In this document: in pieces, positions 11,588 to 24,300 of the stretch
Layout of the letters: each line of letters opens with the position of its first letter
How positions within the stretch are numbered: the first letter of the stretch is position 1
Source of the DNA: Lotus japonicus
Taxonomy: Eukaryota; Streptophyta; Magnoliopsida; Fabales; Fabaceae
Assembly (NCBI RefSeq): GCF_012489685.1
Contig: NC_080044.1
Location: forward strand, 62,854,732 to 62,918,731
Length of the DNA: 64,000 nt
Direction: 5' to 3'
Program-made: the position numbers and the translations under genes
Notes under the pieces: model-generated
Database searches by the model: none
What the model saw: only the letters and a program-made list of their open reading frames with translations
What the model was told of the DNA's origin: nothing

Positions 11588-12489
11588 GATTTAATAAATC
11601 TCGGTCGCAATAAATAAAATTGATTGAACTCTTAGATTAAAACTTTAATTTTTTTAGAAGGCACTCTTGATTTTATAAAAACATTTGTCCTGGACTGTAC
11701 CATACTCGATCATGGATCTGCGATAATAATTTAGAACACGAGTGCTGAGTGCAGGTACAAGTCCTAGTCGTCTAAACTGATAAAAGTTGGTACCACGCTA
11801 ATTAAAATGAAAATAATTAAATGCACCGACTAACCTATGTGATCTGCATCATGGTGGTATCAATCCCATCGATCTACATAGACAAATTAAAACAATGTCT
11901 ATTTATTTTCCCGATTTATAAACCGCGCCACCTGCCTATTTCTATATATGCATTGTGGAGACCAAAAATAATGGTGCTTGCTGGGATCTATATCGACTTA
12001 TCATATATAGTGGTCATTTTCTATTCATGAGCCTCCCATTTAGCATTCCATGTCCTTATGCACACGACTCAATTATCACAAGAGGGTGTTTGATAATCTC
12101 CGGTGAAAGTAAATGGTGACATGTCCATTTTAAAATAAAAAAGTGTGGTGGTACGTAGGGCCAGGAAATGGAGGTGATCACCGTGGAAAATGGGAGAAGA
12201 AACAAAGGGAAGAAATCCTCCAATGATGATAGAAAACTCTCGTGGAATAGAGGGAAAAGACCACAAGAATAATAGAAAACCCACATGAAGAGGGAAATTA
12301 AATAACCCAATGAGAGGGGGGAGGGGGGAGTCTACTTCAAGAATACTAGTAATTACCGGTGGCAAAAAATTTATAGATTAATTCCACAATTATCAACGAT
12401 TGTTTCGGTAATACCCGTTCTCCTGAAAAAAAAAGAAAAAGAAAAAGATTTTTTTACACTTTTGGTCCCCAACTCTAGCCATTATGTAA
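11588..12489. other. Spacer
   Basis: No recognisable gene. The overlapping minus-strand frames at 12056-12365 lie in purine-rich sequence and show no motif. Confidence 0.5.
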
Positions 12490-13063
12490 AAACCTGTAAC
12501 GCCCCGAATTTTGGGTGTCACTTTAGTAACCTATCAAAGTAAATATGCAATATTTTCCAAACGAATGTATAAACACGAGTTTTTTTTTCTTTTCGAAGTG
12601 TATTTCCAAAACATGTCATGCATACTCCCAACTACAAAGCCTTACCAATAGAAACAACTCAACAAAACTATTATGCAATGACACCATGAATCCGACATAC
12701 TCCCTACGATCTCCACATCGGGGAACCGCAGGAAAGCAAAACCTACCCGAAACCTCAAATATAAATTCCTAAAATCTTTATGCAAGCTTAAACCAATAAC
12801 GGTAAGCTCTCTAACTCAAGGCTCTAGCCTTAAACCCGACTCTACTCTTCATGTCTTCCACTAATCTTCAAGTCTTCAGCTCCGACTCGTACAAAGGTCA
12901 AGCTTCATCGAGGGTTCTCCATCGCCTAATAGCGTTAAGCGCCCAAACAACAAGTAGCAAATATAAAGGGATGAAAGAGAAAATCATGCTATTCAAATTT
13001 AATTACCTATCATGGTAAATAAACCAGCAACATAAACTATACTCATATATCAACAACTTAACA

Positions 13064-13250
13064 TATAACATCAAATCAGATATCAAAATCCTCAACAATA
13101 TAACCTCAATTCGCATATCAATAATCCTCAACAATATAACGACAAATCAGATATCAATAATCCTCAACAATATAACAACAAATCAGATATAAAAACTTCA
13201 TCAATATAACGTCAAATCAGATATCGACAATCCTCAACAATATAGATTAA
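13064..13250. repeat. Tandem array, unit about 40 bp ('cctcaacaatataac')
   Basis: About five imperfect copies of a unit built from 'aaatcagatatcaa' and 'tcctcaacaatataac', lying inside the 3.46-kb element just upstream of the second array. Confidence 0.75.
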
Positions 13251-13312
13251 CTCAGCTATCAACCACTTTACATATCAGATGACAATAAAACCAACAATAT
13301 GAGTCAATCAAT

Positions 13313-13858
13313 AACGTCTCAAAAGACGGGACGATGATAGGACCACACCTCCTCATCGCCACTTATAACGTCTCACAAGACGAGACAATCATATGACCAC
13401 ACCTCCTGATCGCCACTTATAACGTCTCACAAGACGGGACAATCATAGGACCACACCTCCTGATCGCCACTTAGCGTCTCACAAGACGGAACAATGATAG
13501 GACACACCTCCTCATCGCCACTTAGCGTGTCTCACAAGACGGGACAATGATAGGACCACACCTCCTCATCGCCACTTAGCGTCTCACAAGACGGGACAAT
13601 GATAGGATCACACCTCCTCATCGCCACTTAAAACGTCTCAAAAGACGGGACAACCATGTGGAACGACAATCACTGGATGCCACTTAATAATGCCTCAAAA
13701 GACGGGACAGACATGTGGAACAACAACCACTGAATGCCACTTAATAACGCCTCAAAAGACGGGACAGACATGTGGAACGACAACCACTAAATGCCACTTA
13801 ATAACGCCTCACAAGACGGGACAACCATGTGGAACGACAGCCACTGGATGCCACTTAA
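13313..13858. repeat. Minisatellite, about 10 units of 51-57 bp, each with a hairpin
   Basis: Six units of type A (core 'ggaccacacctcctcatcgcc') are followed by four of type B (core 'tgtggaacgacaaccactg'). Both types share the leader 'cgtctcacaagacgggacaa' and end 'gccactta'. The leader holds the inverted repeat CGTCT-caca-AGACG (CACA or CAAA loop), so the array can form a regular series of small stem-loops. The frame 13690-13878 is a by-product of the repeats. Confidence 0.85.
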
Positions 13859-15959
13859 GTTCAGCCCTATATGCCTAAATCAATCAACAATAATCACGTC
13901 TTATCCACTTGAAAGCAGTAATGACGGAAACTAGTAAACGGCTGAAGCCTCTCAGAAAACGGAGACACACGTCTCAATAAGTTTACTCGGCCGAAGCCTT
14001 CAGAAAACATTTGACACAATCCTCAGAAACAGTCAACATAAGCAAGCATACAACATTGCAAGCATACTAACATTTCAATCAATTGCCAATCAAGTTTAAA
14101 CAACTTCATCTCAAACGCATGCAGTGCGATAAAAGCATGCAAGACTCAAAGACACTCTAAAACTGAGTTACCCTTACCTTAGCCAATTTCTCCATCCAAG
14201 CTCAACATCCCAGTCCAATCCAAAATAAAGCTCCCGAACCCAGCAAGTTCCCCGGGCGTCCTCCTCAGTTGTGAAACCTCACTGATTGCTCCAAAATCTC
14301 TTTCCTCAGCTCAACTCGTTCCAAACCTTAAGCAAAGTATCATTTCTTAGTCGCTAAGAAACAAAACAACTAATAACACTATCAAAACCCGAAAAGAAGC
14401 TTTCGAAGCTCTAGAGTTCGACATTTAGGCACGAATGGACAATAAGACAGGTTTTCGCTAAAATGCGCATAACTTGAGCTACATAACTCGGAATGACATG
14501 AAACCAACGCCAAAATTTCGACAATTGAAAGAGCTACACAATAGCTCAAGTCATAGAGACCCAAAAATTATTTTTGGACACGGTACCCTAACAAACAGGT
14601 TTCGGCCACTCAAAAATAGGGTTTCCGAACTTTTTCTTCGATCTAAATCAATTCCTAGGTATTCTTAGGCGATATCTAGGCCAGGGAAACTCTCAGAAAA
14701 ATTATCGGGTCGAAAACTGTCGCAGGGGTATTTTGGTCAATATTTTTAGCTCGGAAACTCAAAATCAGAATTTTGAAAAACAAATTAGATGGGGTCGACA
14801 CCAACGACGATTATGACGACTAATCCTACTAACGTAAAGCTCAGTGGAGAGTTTTAAGCCCAAAGGACATAACTTTAGCCAAAAATGGGTATTATGAGCA
14901 GAATTGAAGTTCGGCGGCATTTCGGCGAGATTCGGCGAAATGTAATCCGCTAAACATGCTCAGGGACACGCAAGGAATAAGTTTAGACAGAGAAATCAAG
15001 TTATTTGGACAATTTTACAAAAAACTCAAAACTTTGAGCACAGAAAAACATAGAGAAAAGCGACAGAATTTACGATCAGAGGTAAGGAAAAACATCAGTA
15101 CCTAGAGGCCTACGCTTAGCAACGAACTGTGGGACGATCAGGTAAGAATCGACAAAATCACTTCTCTCCTTCCCCCTTGGAAACACCACGGCCGTGTGTG
15201 TGTGTTGTGATGTTTTCTTTGATTTTTTTCATTTTTCAAGCTATTTATAGAAAATGGAAAACGCGGGAAAATGATTATTTCGCGATTCCGATTTTTCCTA
15301 CACATTCCTCCGTGAATTCTAAGATAGGTTATGGCGACAAAATTACAGAACTCAAAACAGGTTTCTTGGAATTAAATCAAAGGATCCAAAGTCGGTGTAA
15401 ATCGATTTTACCCGAAAAGTTACTTTTTGCAGTTGATGTCGGATGAGAAAACTTCGTTCTGAAGAAAGATTAGAAACATCGAGAGAATTAGGTGTACGCG
15501 TGTGGAATCTTCGTTTGAAGCTTCGAATAGAAAAAGTCTTCATCGTCCGTTGATTTTAGGTTTCTTGAACTATCAGTGATTTAGTTTCGGCAAACTTCCG
15601 AGTATTGGAATTTGACATTCGTACATTCCAGGGTTTCATATCGAAACGCTTGTTATGGAAAGGAATAAGAGAAATTCTTATATTCCTCTGAATATTTTTG
15701 AATATCGTTTCTATAGTGCTTTAAGAGCAGATTAGCCATTTTCTAACGTTTTTGCCCTAAGGCGGAAGTGAATAAAGCTCGTGCTATAACATATAGCGAC
15801 TATATAACTATTCTTAACCATTTCCTGAACTTTCTTCTTCATAACGCTAATCCAAACATTAAACACAAGTCACGTTTCCCTCGCGCTAACACAAAATCCT
15901 ATGCGTGAGTTGGAAATTAGTTATTTATTTAATTCTAAAATCCTGGGTCTTACAAAACC

Positions 15960-16470
15960 GTTCTCCAACTAAAGAATTAGCAACAACCTCCCCTCAAGTG
16001 CAAGTCACCACCACATTATCATGGTCCATGTGCGGAAGCTATCCACCCTTGTACCGTAGTTCCCACCATGGTCCAACCATCTGCAATAGGACACTCCACA
16101 CTGACCACACCGTCATGGAGATCAACTTTCAATACAATGAGTTGTTACCATGGTCCCACGAACCATCGACTCTGATACCACTTGTTCGGGATACAGGGGA
16201 GCCCATGAGCCAAGGAGTAAGGTTCTAAGAGATATCGACGTCACATCTCAACCAAAACCTTAAGGTAATATAATGGTTTATGAGTCACATCTCTTATAAA
16301 GTCTCATCCTCACCCACACTTAACCAATGTCAGACTGTTAGTGTCCTGTTGCACATGGTTGGACTATGGTGCGAACAACAGTAAATGGTGAATAGCTATC
16401 GCAGAGGTGACCATGATAATTTGGTGGTGACTCGCACTTAAGGGGAGATTGTTCAGATTGAATTCAAATA
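15960..16470. mobile_element. TRIM-like retroelement pieces in inverted arrangement
   Basis: On the minus strand, LTR-like sequence (about 16340 to 16180) is followed by AAGTGGTATCAGAG, a primer-binding site for initiator tRNA-Met. An internal segment (about 16175-15990) follows and ends in a polypurine tract (CACTTGAGGGGAGG). On the + strand, 16340-16455 repeats the end of that internal segment and its polypurine tract (GCACTTAAGGGGAGA). The internal start closely matches the TRIM at 44.1-44.5 kb. The left end is cut by the 3.46-kb element. Confidence 0.65.
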
Positions 16471-17940
16471 CAGAGTTAGAGTCTCATGTTAAATTACATA
16501 GTGGTCATAATTAACTGATCATGATCATGAAAGAAAATGCAATGCAATGCAAACAAAATAAATATATTGAGTGTAATAAGAATTTGAACCGGCCAGAACA
16601 ATGATAGTGAACTTTTAACGAATGCTATTTATTTTAGAAATACAACTCACTTTTTTTCCAAAGGACAAAAAAAAGTATAATTCCTTCTCATTATTTATAT
16701 AAAATGATTTAAAGAAAATAATATATAACTTGATCTAAGCTTAATTACAGCTTTTGTCTCTCATCTAATCATCTCCTGCAGTTGTGCGATTTCGCTCAAT
16801 GGTGTAACAAATAATTTTAATCTTAAATTTTTAATATGTCAAAATTGGATCCTTCCATTAAAAGGGTATAAAAAATCTAATGAAGTTGACTTATGTGACA
16901 TTTATTAAATGACGTGAATATAAATTTGGGTGTGCTGTCATAAAATTATTTTAAAAGTAAAAGAAAAACAAGTACTGTATCTAAGTGGCACATACATAAG
17001 CTTGCACCGGACTAAATCGCATAATCATAATAAATAAATAACATGTTAATAAGCTTGATGAATGATCGAATAGGGACTTTTCAAAAAAAGAAAAGAATAT
17101 AATGAACAGGGGCCACAAAGTGGAAATCGGCAATACAATCACAACGTTTTATTGACGACTTTCCAACTGTTATCCGCGTTATAGAGACATGCTTCTTAAA
17201 TACAAATTAACAACTAGACTAACTAATACATGAAAATTAAATGTACACCAAAAAAATAAGGTTGATTAATGAAAAAGAAAAAGAATACTCGATTAAGACT
17301 TTTGCGTTTGCATGTGCTTTTGCCCCTTTCTCTCTCTGCATGATTTCAATTTCAATGGAAACATCGAGAGATATATATTAAATTATAGTAGTATATAATT
17401 ATAATATATGTTTCGTTGAAGCTTTAGATTCACAAGACCTAAAGGTCAAACATTCAGCTAATAATACAAGACAAAATTGTTTGTTTACCGGCTCAAACCT
17501 TTCAAAGTTCAAAATCAACGCCTTCTTCTGTTTAACCAATACGAATCCAATTCCTTTTCTTTTTTTCCCAACCAATCACTATTTTTTGGAATTCATTCAA
17601 TTATATATTAATTAAATCAATCCACTAACAATAAAGTTAGAGAGGGATTAAATTATTATAAAGTTTTAATAGTATAAACATCATCATTAATAATTAAAGA
17701 CACAATATGAATTTTGTAAAATCAAATGACTATTATTACCTAAGCGTGTCAAACATTGCTATCTTTTTTATTAGCTACTAGAATACATATAGGTTCTACA
17801 CCCAACTGAGAACGAGATCTATAAATTTAATGGATTGAATATGAATTTAATTAACTAATTTGGTTAATCCCTGAAACAATAAATTAGTGTCACGAATATT
17901 CCCTTTCCCTTGCTTAGAAAAAGAAAAACTAACGAAAGAT
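16471..17940. other. AT-rich spacer
   Basis: No gene or defined repeat recognised. Confidence 0.5.
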
Positions 17941-17943
17941 AAA

Positions 17944-18110
17944 TATATTTTTTTTTTGATAAGCAAGAATATATATTGAAATGAAGTACAAGGGGTACTT
18001 CAAACCAATACAAGTAGAGAACGAATAAGTTACAAGAATTACAATTTACAGTACCAAAGGACCCTCTACTATTAAAAAAGTCCACTACCTACTTGGAGGA
18101 AGGACTAAAG
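17944..18110 (-). mobile_element. LINE 3'-end fragment
   Basis: On the minus strand it reads 'ttggtttgaagtacccctt', 'gtacttcatttcaatatat' and 'tcttgcttatca' followed by a poly(A) run. The same tail, less diverged or in the opposite orientation, occurs at 43135-43235. No coding part is recognisable, so it is a heavily 5'-truncated LINE copy. Confidence 0.6.
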
Positions 18111-18710
18111 AAAAGAGTCTCAAAAACCTTACTAGGAAAAACCCCATTGGAAAAACCTAGTGAAGGAAAAAGAGGACTTGAGTTCGTAGATTAGAAAAAA
18201 AAATGCATAATTCCAATAGGAGCTAGCTGGGAAACCTAAGCTAGGTCACCAAACTGCGAGTTGGATATGGTGTCACGTAGTATAATTCCTTGACAAATTT
18301 AAACAAATCGAAGAACGTTTTGATTTTGTTTTCTCTAGCTGCTTCAATGGATATGGGTATTTATTATTGACCATAAAGAAAAACCTTTACAGACAACCCC
18401 ATCCTATTCTATTCACTCTGGAAGCCCATGTCCTGCTTTTAATTTTCTATTTGATGACACTTATATTGGCCCTACATTACCTTCCAAAGCTTTAACTACA
18501 CAAACATTTATGGTCATAATTATGAATTTTAAAGAGGGGTGTACATATTACCACTTATAATCATGTTTTTCTTTAAGGTGGAGACCGGAGACTAGAGTGT
18601 TTCTCTTGAAAAGAATTTGGTGTCTTCTATGCAATTTTTTTTTTGATAAAAGGAACACCAATATATACTCCCTTTACTCCTAATTATTGGGTCTCTTCAT
18701 ATAGTACGTG
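18111..18710. other. Spacer
   Basis: Nothing specific recognised. Confidence 0.5.
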
Positions 18711-19102
18711 TTAGAGCATCTCAAATGCTAGGTTTTTAGTTCTTTATTATTCATGTGAGTTCGTACGGCTAAATGTGCTTAAGCAACTCTTACGCAATTT
18801 TTACAAATTTTGCTCCAACCATGAGTTCTTAGTTCTTAGCACTATTCATCTGGTCCCACCACCACATTATTTATATATTTTTATAAAATAATAAAACAAA
18901 ACTCATAAAATAATAAAAAATTTGAATGAAAGAGAAAAAAATGATTTTTAAAGCTAAGAACTCATAAAACAAAGTTGTTTTATATAAGAACTAGTTCTTA
19001 TTTTTAACAACTAATAATTTCACGTCAGACATCTTCAATACTTAAGAACCTACTTCTTAATTATTAAATTAAGAACTCACCTAAGAATGGAGATGCTTTT
19101 AG
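18711..19102. mobile_element. MITE with 'agagcatctcc' type inverted ends
   Basis: The left end TTAGAGCATCTCAAATG and the right end AATGGAGATGCTTTTA are imperfect inverted repeats. The interior is AT-rich and non-coding with many 'aagaact' words. Elements with such 'gagcatctcc' ends are widespread in plant genomes. A target duplication was not resolved. Confidence 0.6.
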
Positions 19103-19149
19103 GTTAATAAGTCTCATTTCCACTTCTTATTCTTAGTTTTGATGTTGAT

Positions 19150-19735
19150 GAATTGGGATGTTAAAATTATCACACCCGTAAATACTCACGGATAAAAATT
19201 CGTTATGAGTAAAATTATCCGCACTCACAAATTTATTTAATGAATATACTATCCATTTATTAATAGAGCGAGTACTAATATTGAGGTATTCATACCCATT
19301 GATACGCACCTGATTTTTTAAATACTAGAATGTCGTGTGAGTGTGTGTGTATATATATACATATCAAGAGATGTATATTGAGTTTAATCTCAAATAACTA
19401 TGTGTTTGAATTTTGGGTTGTGGTTCTTCTTCAAATAAACTTGTATAATTAATGATAATGGTGAAAAATAAGTATTCGCCTTCATGCATGGACCGAAGTC
19501 TAATCTTGAATTTTGTTTTAATTCAAAATTTAATATTATTTTGATTTGAAAAAATATACGTGAAATCATATATGTTTATGAGGGTACCCATGAATATCCA
19601 CGAATCATTTAAAATGTGTTTAAAATCCACTTAATGGATATTCATGTGGTACAAATACATTTTTCTTACCTGCGGAGCTGGTGGTAGATATATATTGCTC
19701 ATGCTCACCCGTACTCATTGACATTCCTAATGACA
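19150..19735. mobile_element. MITE-like dispersed repeat
   Basis: The left part ('ggatgttaaaattatcacac', 'ccgtaaatactcacgg') and the right part ('cacccgtactcattgac', 'attcctaatgac') are loosely complementary. The body repeats 'atgggtatc/gatattcatg' words typical of short plant inverted-repeat elements. Boundaries are approximate. Confidence 0.4.
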
Positions 19736-20402
19736 AATGATAAAGTTATAAAGACTAATGATCTTATGTGTATAGATACGAGCATAAACATCAAACAATA
19801 TAGATGAAGAAGCTCAATTCAACACAAGTCCTGAAGTCCTGAAGACCATAAGCAAATGTTGCACAAAGCTCTATCATCTATCCAATACATACTAAGTCAA
19901 AATATTCGCCCGTATAAGCTCTACCTTCTATCCAATATGCACAAAGTCAAAACAACCATCGTTTGTGAAAGTAAAAAACATAATACATTGAAGACATGGT
20001 ACATGAAATGTTTAGTACGTTGAAAGTTCAATCCTTTGAAGGTAGTCCACTAGAAGCATGATACATCATATGAGCAGAGCATTCAAAGGAAAAGTGAAGA
20101 CTTCTTTAGTATGTTGAAAATGAAAATGTATCTTTCGTCCAGACACACGCTCTACAACGTTTAGATACAACAATAGTAAAAAGGAAAAGAATACATCACG
20201 TCGTCGTAAGTCTTGTCAACGTAATCTTTCTCACCAAAGAAAAACCTACAATCTTTTAGGTCACTGTTCACATCCTCATTAGAAATGCTCATTGCACAAG
20301 TTGTCAAGTTTCAAATGCATTTAATACACAATAGGGAGACGTTGGCTGAGTAAAGAAAAACAATGTCGAACAAGTAAGGAGACGTAGACATGAGTGAAGA
20401 AA
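19736..20402. other. Unassigned sequence, possibly an older LTR interrupted by the copia
   Basis: Holds an approximate 50-bp duplication (19867-19910 and 19918-19960: 'agctct..ctatccaata'). Together with 26923-27200, which has a 'tataaaagg' box, it may be an older LTR split by the copia insertion. No ends were found, so this is tentative. Confidence 0.3.
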
Positions 20403-20407
20403 AGAAT

Positions 20408-20916
20408 GTAGGTTTCTAATAAATAAGAATTTGTTCCTAACCACATGCTTTTCTACCCATATAGAAAATAGGAGCATAATCCTAAACCACACTTGATTAA
20501 CCCATACCCGAAAAACATGATGAAGATCTAGAGCGGAAGCGTACCTGAATGAGCCATGGGAATCGCTGAAGGATCTGGGGTTGTGATCTTCCAATTGTAG
20601 ATCACCCTTAGGGTTTCCTGATGTTCTCCTCTGATGGGGATGAGGAGAAACTTTTTACGTTGTTACGTTGTTATGTCTACATTTGGGGACCATAACCCTA
20701 TAAGTAACTGCATCAGTTACAATTATGTTTTTAATATTTCTAATTTGGCCCCTCATCAAATTAGAATATTGCCTTATGGTATCCGCACAATACCTTTTCA
20801 TAACACATATGCCCTTAGCCATAAGATCAATATTAAATAGACCACTTTAGTTTTGGCTAATTAAATAATGACCCTAACACAATTAAAAGTTACATTTGTG
20901 ACCCAAAATTCTAACA
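20408..20916 (-). repeat. 3' LTR of the 20.4-26.9 kb copia
   Basis: On the minus strand it starts TGTTAGAATTTTGGG and ends with CCTACA. It pairs with 26408-26917 and is preceded on the minus strand by the polypurine tract at 20917-20928. Confidence 0.95.
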
Positions 20917-21341
20917 ATCTCCCACTGGTCACATATGTAACTCTACACATGTGTTAGACTTTATGAGCTCAAAAATGCCATTATATACCTTAAGCATATC
21001 CAAATAATCTCGTCCATTAGCCATGCCAGTACATAGAACCAAAGTGATTTTCGTTATATCAATCATAACTAAACCCATCAATGATTACTAGTACTGACAT
21101 AACTAAATGACATAGATTCATTATGAAATGTGCAGCATGAAAATCACAAGAAGGTGGCCTGTACTTGTCAATTTTCAACTGGTCCTACTTTACTTTGGTG
21201 AGATCATTCAATAACCTTATTGTACAAAGCATAAATAACAGAATATCAAACTTTATAATTAACCAAAAAATATCCAAATACTAGAGTATGCATGCATAAT
21301 ACCAAACATAGAACACAAAATTTATATATGAGTAACTCCCA

Positions 21342-24300
21342 CTAAACTAAGCATTCCTCACACTGCAAAACACCCATGTGAGCAGTGTGCTCATGAAAGA
21401 CCTTAGGCGGAAGACCTTTTGTAAGAGGATCCGCTATCATGGAGTTTGTCCCTATGTGTTCTATAGAAATCTGTCCACTTTGTACCCTTTCCTTAACAAC
21501 TAGGAACTTGATGTCAATATGTTTTGACTTGGTCGAGCTCCTATTATTGTTGGAAAATAAGACGACTGATTTATTGTCACAGTATAACTTAAGCGGTCTT
21601 TCAATTCCTTCCACAATTCGCAGCCCAGTGACAAGATTCCTCAGCCAAATCCCATGGTTAGATGCCTCAAAACATGCTACAAATTCTGCTTCCATGGTGG
21701 ATGAAGCTATGAGAGTTTGCTTGGCACTACGCCAAGAAACTGCACCACCAGCCAACATGTAGATATAGCCTGAAGTGGATCTCTTACTATCTTGGCATCC
21801 AGCAAAATCAGAGTCAGAATATCCAATGATCTCCAATTGGTCTGACCTCCTATATGTGAGCATATAATCTTTTGTTCTCTGTAAATACCTCATAACCCTT
21901 TTGGCTGCTTTCCAATGATCCATTCCTGGATTGCTCAAATATCTGCCTAACATCCCAACTATGAACGCTATATCTGGACGCGTACAAACTTGAGCATACA
22001 TAAGACTCCCTACAGCTGATGCATAAGGAATCTTTTGCATTTCCTGAATTTCTAAGTTTCCTTTTGGGCATTGACTGAGACTAAATTTGTCTCCCTTAGC
22101 AACTGGAGTATCCCCTGATGTACAATTCTGCATGCCAAACCTTTTAAGTACCTTTTCGATATAGCTCCTTTGTGACAATCCCAGAATACCCCGAGATCGG
22201 TCTCGGTGTATCTGAATTCCTAATACAAAGGAAGCGTCACCAAGATCTTTCATTTCAAATTTTCTTGATAGAAATCTCTTGGTTTTGTGCAACATGCCTA
22301 TATCATTAGTGGCAAGCAGTATGTCATCAACATACAGAACCAGGAAAATATATTTGCTCCCACTGAATTTGTGATACACACAATCTTCAACAACATTCAC
22401 CTCAAAACCGAATGAGAGAATTACTTCATGAAATTTGTGGTACCACTGACGAGATGCCTGCTTTAGTCCATAAATGGATTTTGTCAATTTGCAAACCGTA
22501 TTCTTTGGGTCTCCTGACACAAAGTTTTCTGGTTGCACCATATAGATTGTCTCATCAATGTTTCCATTGAGAAACGCTGTCTTGACATCCATTTGATGGA
22601 GTTCCAAATCATAATGTGCAACAAGAGCCATGATTGTCCTAAAAGAGTCTTTCGATGAAACCGGAGAGAAAGTCTCTTTAAAGTCAATCCCTTCCTTTTG
22701 AGTATAACCCTTAGCCACAAGACGAGCCTTATACCTCTCCACATTACCATTAGAATCCCGCTTGGTCTTGAATATCCATTTGCAACCAATGGGTTTCACA
22801 CCTTCCGGTAATGGGACAAGTTCCCAAACCTTATTGTCTTGCATGGACTTATACTCTTCCTTCATTGCTTCAATCCATTTTTCAGAGTTGGAATCCTGCA
22901 TGGCTTGCTGGAAGTTGATTGGATCAGCTTCCATCATACCATTATTTTCCTCATGTTCTTGGAGAAATACTATGTAATCATCTGGAATAGCATTTCTCTT
23001 TTCTCTAGTGGATCTCCGCAAAGGTATTGGTTCTTGTAACACTTGTTCTTGAGGATCTTGAGTTTGTTCTTCATGAACCACCGTATCATCTTGAGTAGGA
23101 GGAGATTCAACAACAATGTCTTGTAGAGGTTCCGTACTTGCTTCATCAGAAGCAACTGTATGAATCAGTTTTGGAATTGTTACCGACTCTTCCTCTAAAG
23201 CAAAGTCCCTAATCTTGTTCTCCCCTCCAAACTCAATTTCCTCAAAGAACATGGTTGTTCCCGTCTCAAAAATTGTCTTTAATTTGGGATCATAAAATTT
23301 ATAGCCCCTGGATCTTTCAGAATAACCAATAAAGTAGCTGCTCAATGTTCGGGATTCCAATTTCTTTTCATTTGGCCTATAAGGCCTTGCCTCAGCTGGA
23401 CATCCCCATACATGAAAATGTTTCAAACTAGGCTTTCGCCCAGTCCAAAGCTCATAAGGTGTTTTGGCAGCTGCTTTAGTTGGCACTCTATTTAGAATGT
23501 AAGCTGCAGTCTTTAATGCCTCTCCCCAGAGTGACTCTGGCAAAGTAGAATGACAAATCATACTCCTTACCATATCCTTAAGAGTCCGGTTTCGTCTTTC
23601 AGCCACACCATTCATGCTAGGTGACCCTGGCATGGTGTACTGTGGGACGATTCCGCATTCCTCTAGGTATTTGGCAAATGGCCCTGGACGTTGTTCACCT
23701 GAACCATCATATCTACCGTAATATTCACCACCACGGTCAGATTTGATACTCTTAATTCTTTTGTTGAGTTGGTTCTCAACTTCAGCCTTAAATGATTTGA
23801 ACACATCCAATGATTGAGACTTTTCATGTATAAGAAATAAGTATGCATATCTCGAATAATCATCTATGAATGATATAAAATATTGTTGACCATTCCAAGA
23901 AGGTGTTGGAAATGGTCCACAAATATCCGTATGTATCAATTCCAAGACGCCTGTAGCTCTATATGCACCAAATTTCTTTGTTTTGGTCTGTTTACCTTTA
24001 ACGCATTCAACACAAACATCAAAGTTTGTGAAGTCAATGGAATCCAAAATTCCATCTGACATTAGCCGCTCAACTCTATTTTTAGAGATGTGACCTAGGC
24101 GCTTGTGCCATAATGCTCCTGAATTGTTATTATCAATTTTACGCTTAGTACCACGTGATTCCACATTCAGGGATTCACTATAGGTGGCTACAGTGCTCAG
24201 CAAATACAGATTATCATATCCAATAAGTGAACCGGTTCCAACAATATTTGAATTAAAAGACAACTCGGCTTTACTGTTTCCAAATGAACATGAATAACCT

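Larger units (their letters stand above)
12490..15959. mobile_element. 3.46-kb TG...CA element with 5-bp TSD, probable giant solo LTR
   Basis: The segment 12495-15954 begins TGTAACGCCCCG and ends GGGTCTTACA, giving 5-bp inverted ends TGTAA/TTACA. It is flanked on both sides by AAACC (12490-12494, 15955-15959). TG...CA ends plus a 5-bp duplication are the signature of LTR retrotransposon integration. No gag or pol, primer-binding site or internal duplicate of the ends was found, so a single LTR left by recombination is the simplest reading. A non-autonomous element is the alternative. It contains two tandem arrays. The lineage and orientation are unknown. Confidence 0.7.

Noticed and set aside
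12056..12365. Minus-strand ORFs of 84-98 codons
   Set aside because: Overlapping frames in purine-rich sequence; no motif, no splice context.
13313..13858. CRISPR-like array
   Set aside because: The units are contiguous, with no unique spacers, and lie in a plant LTR-like element.
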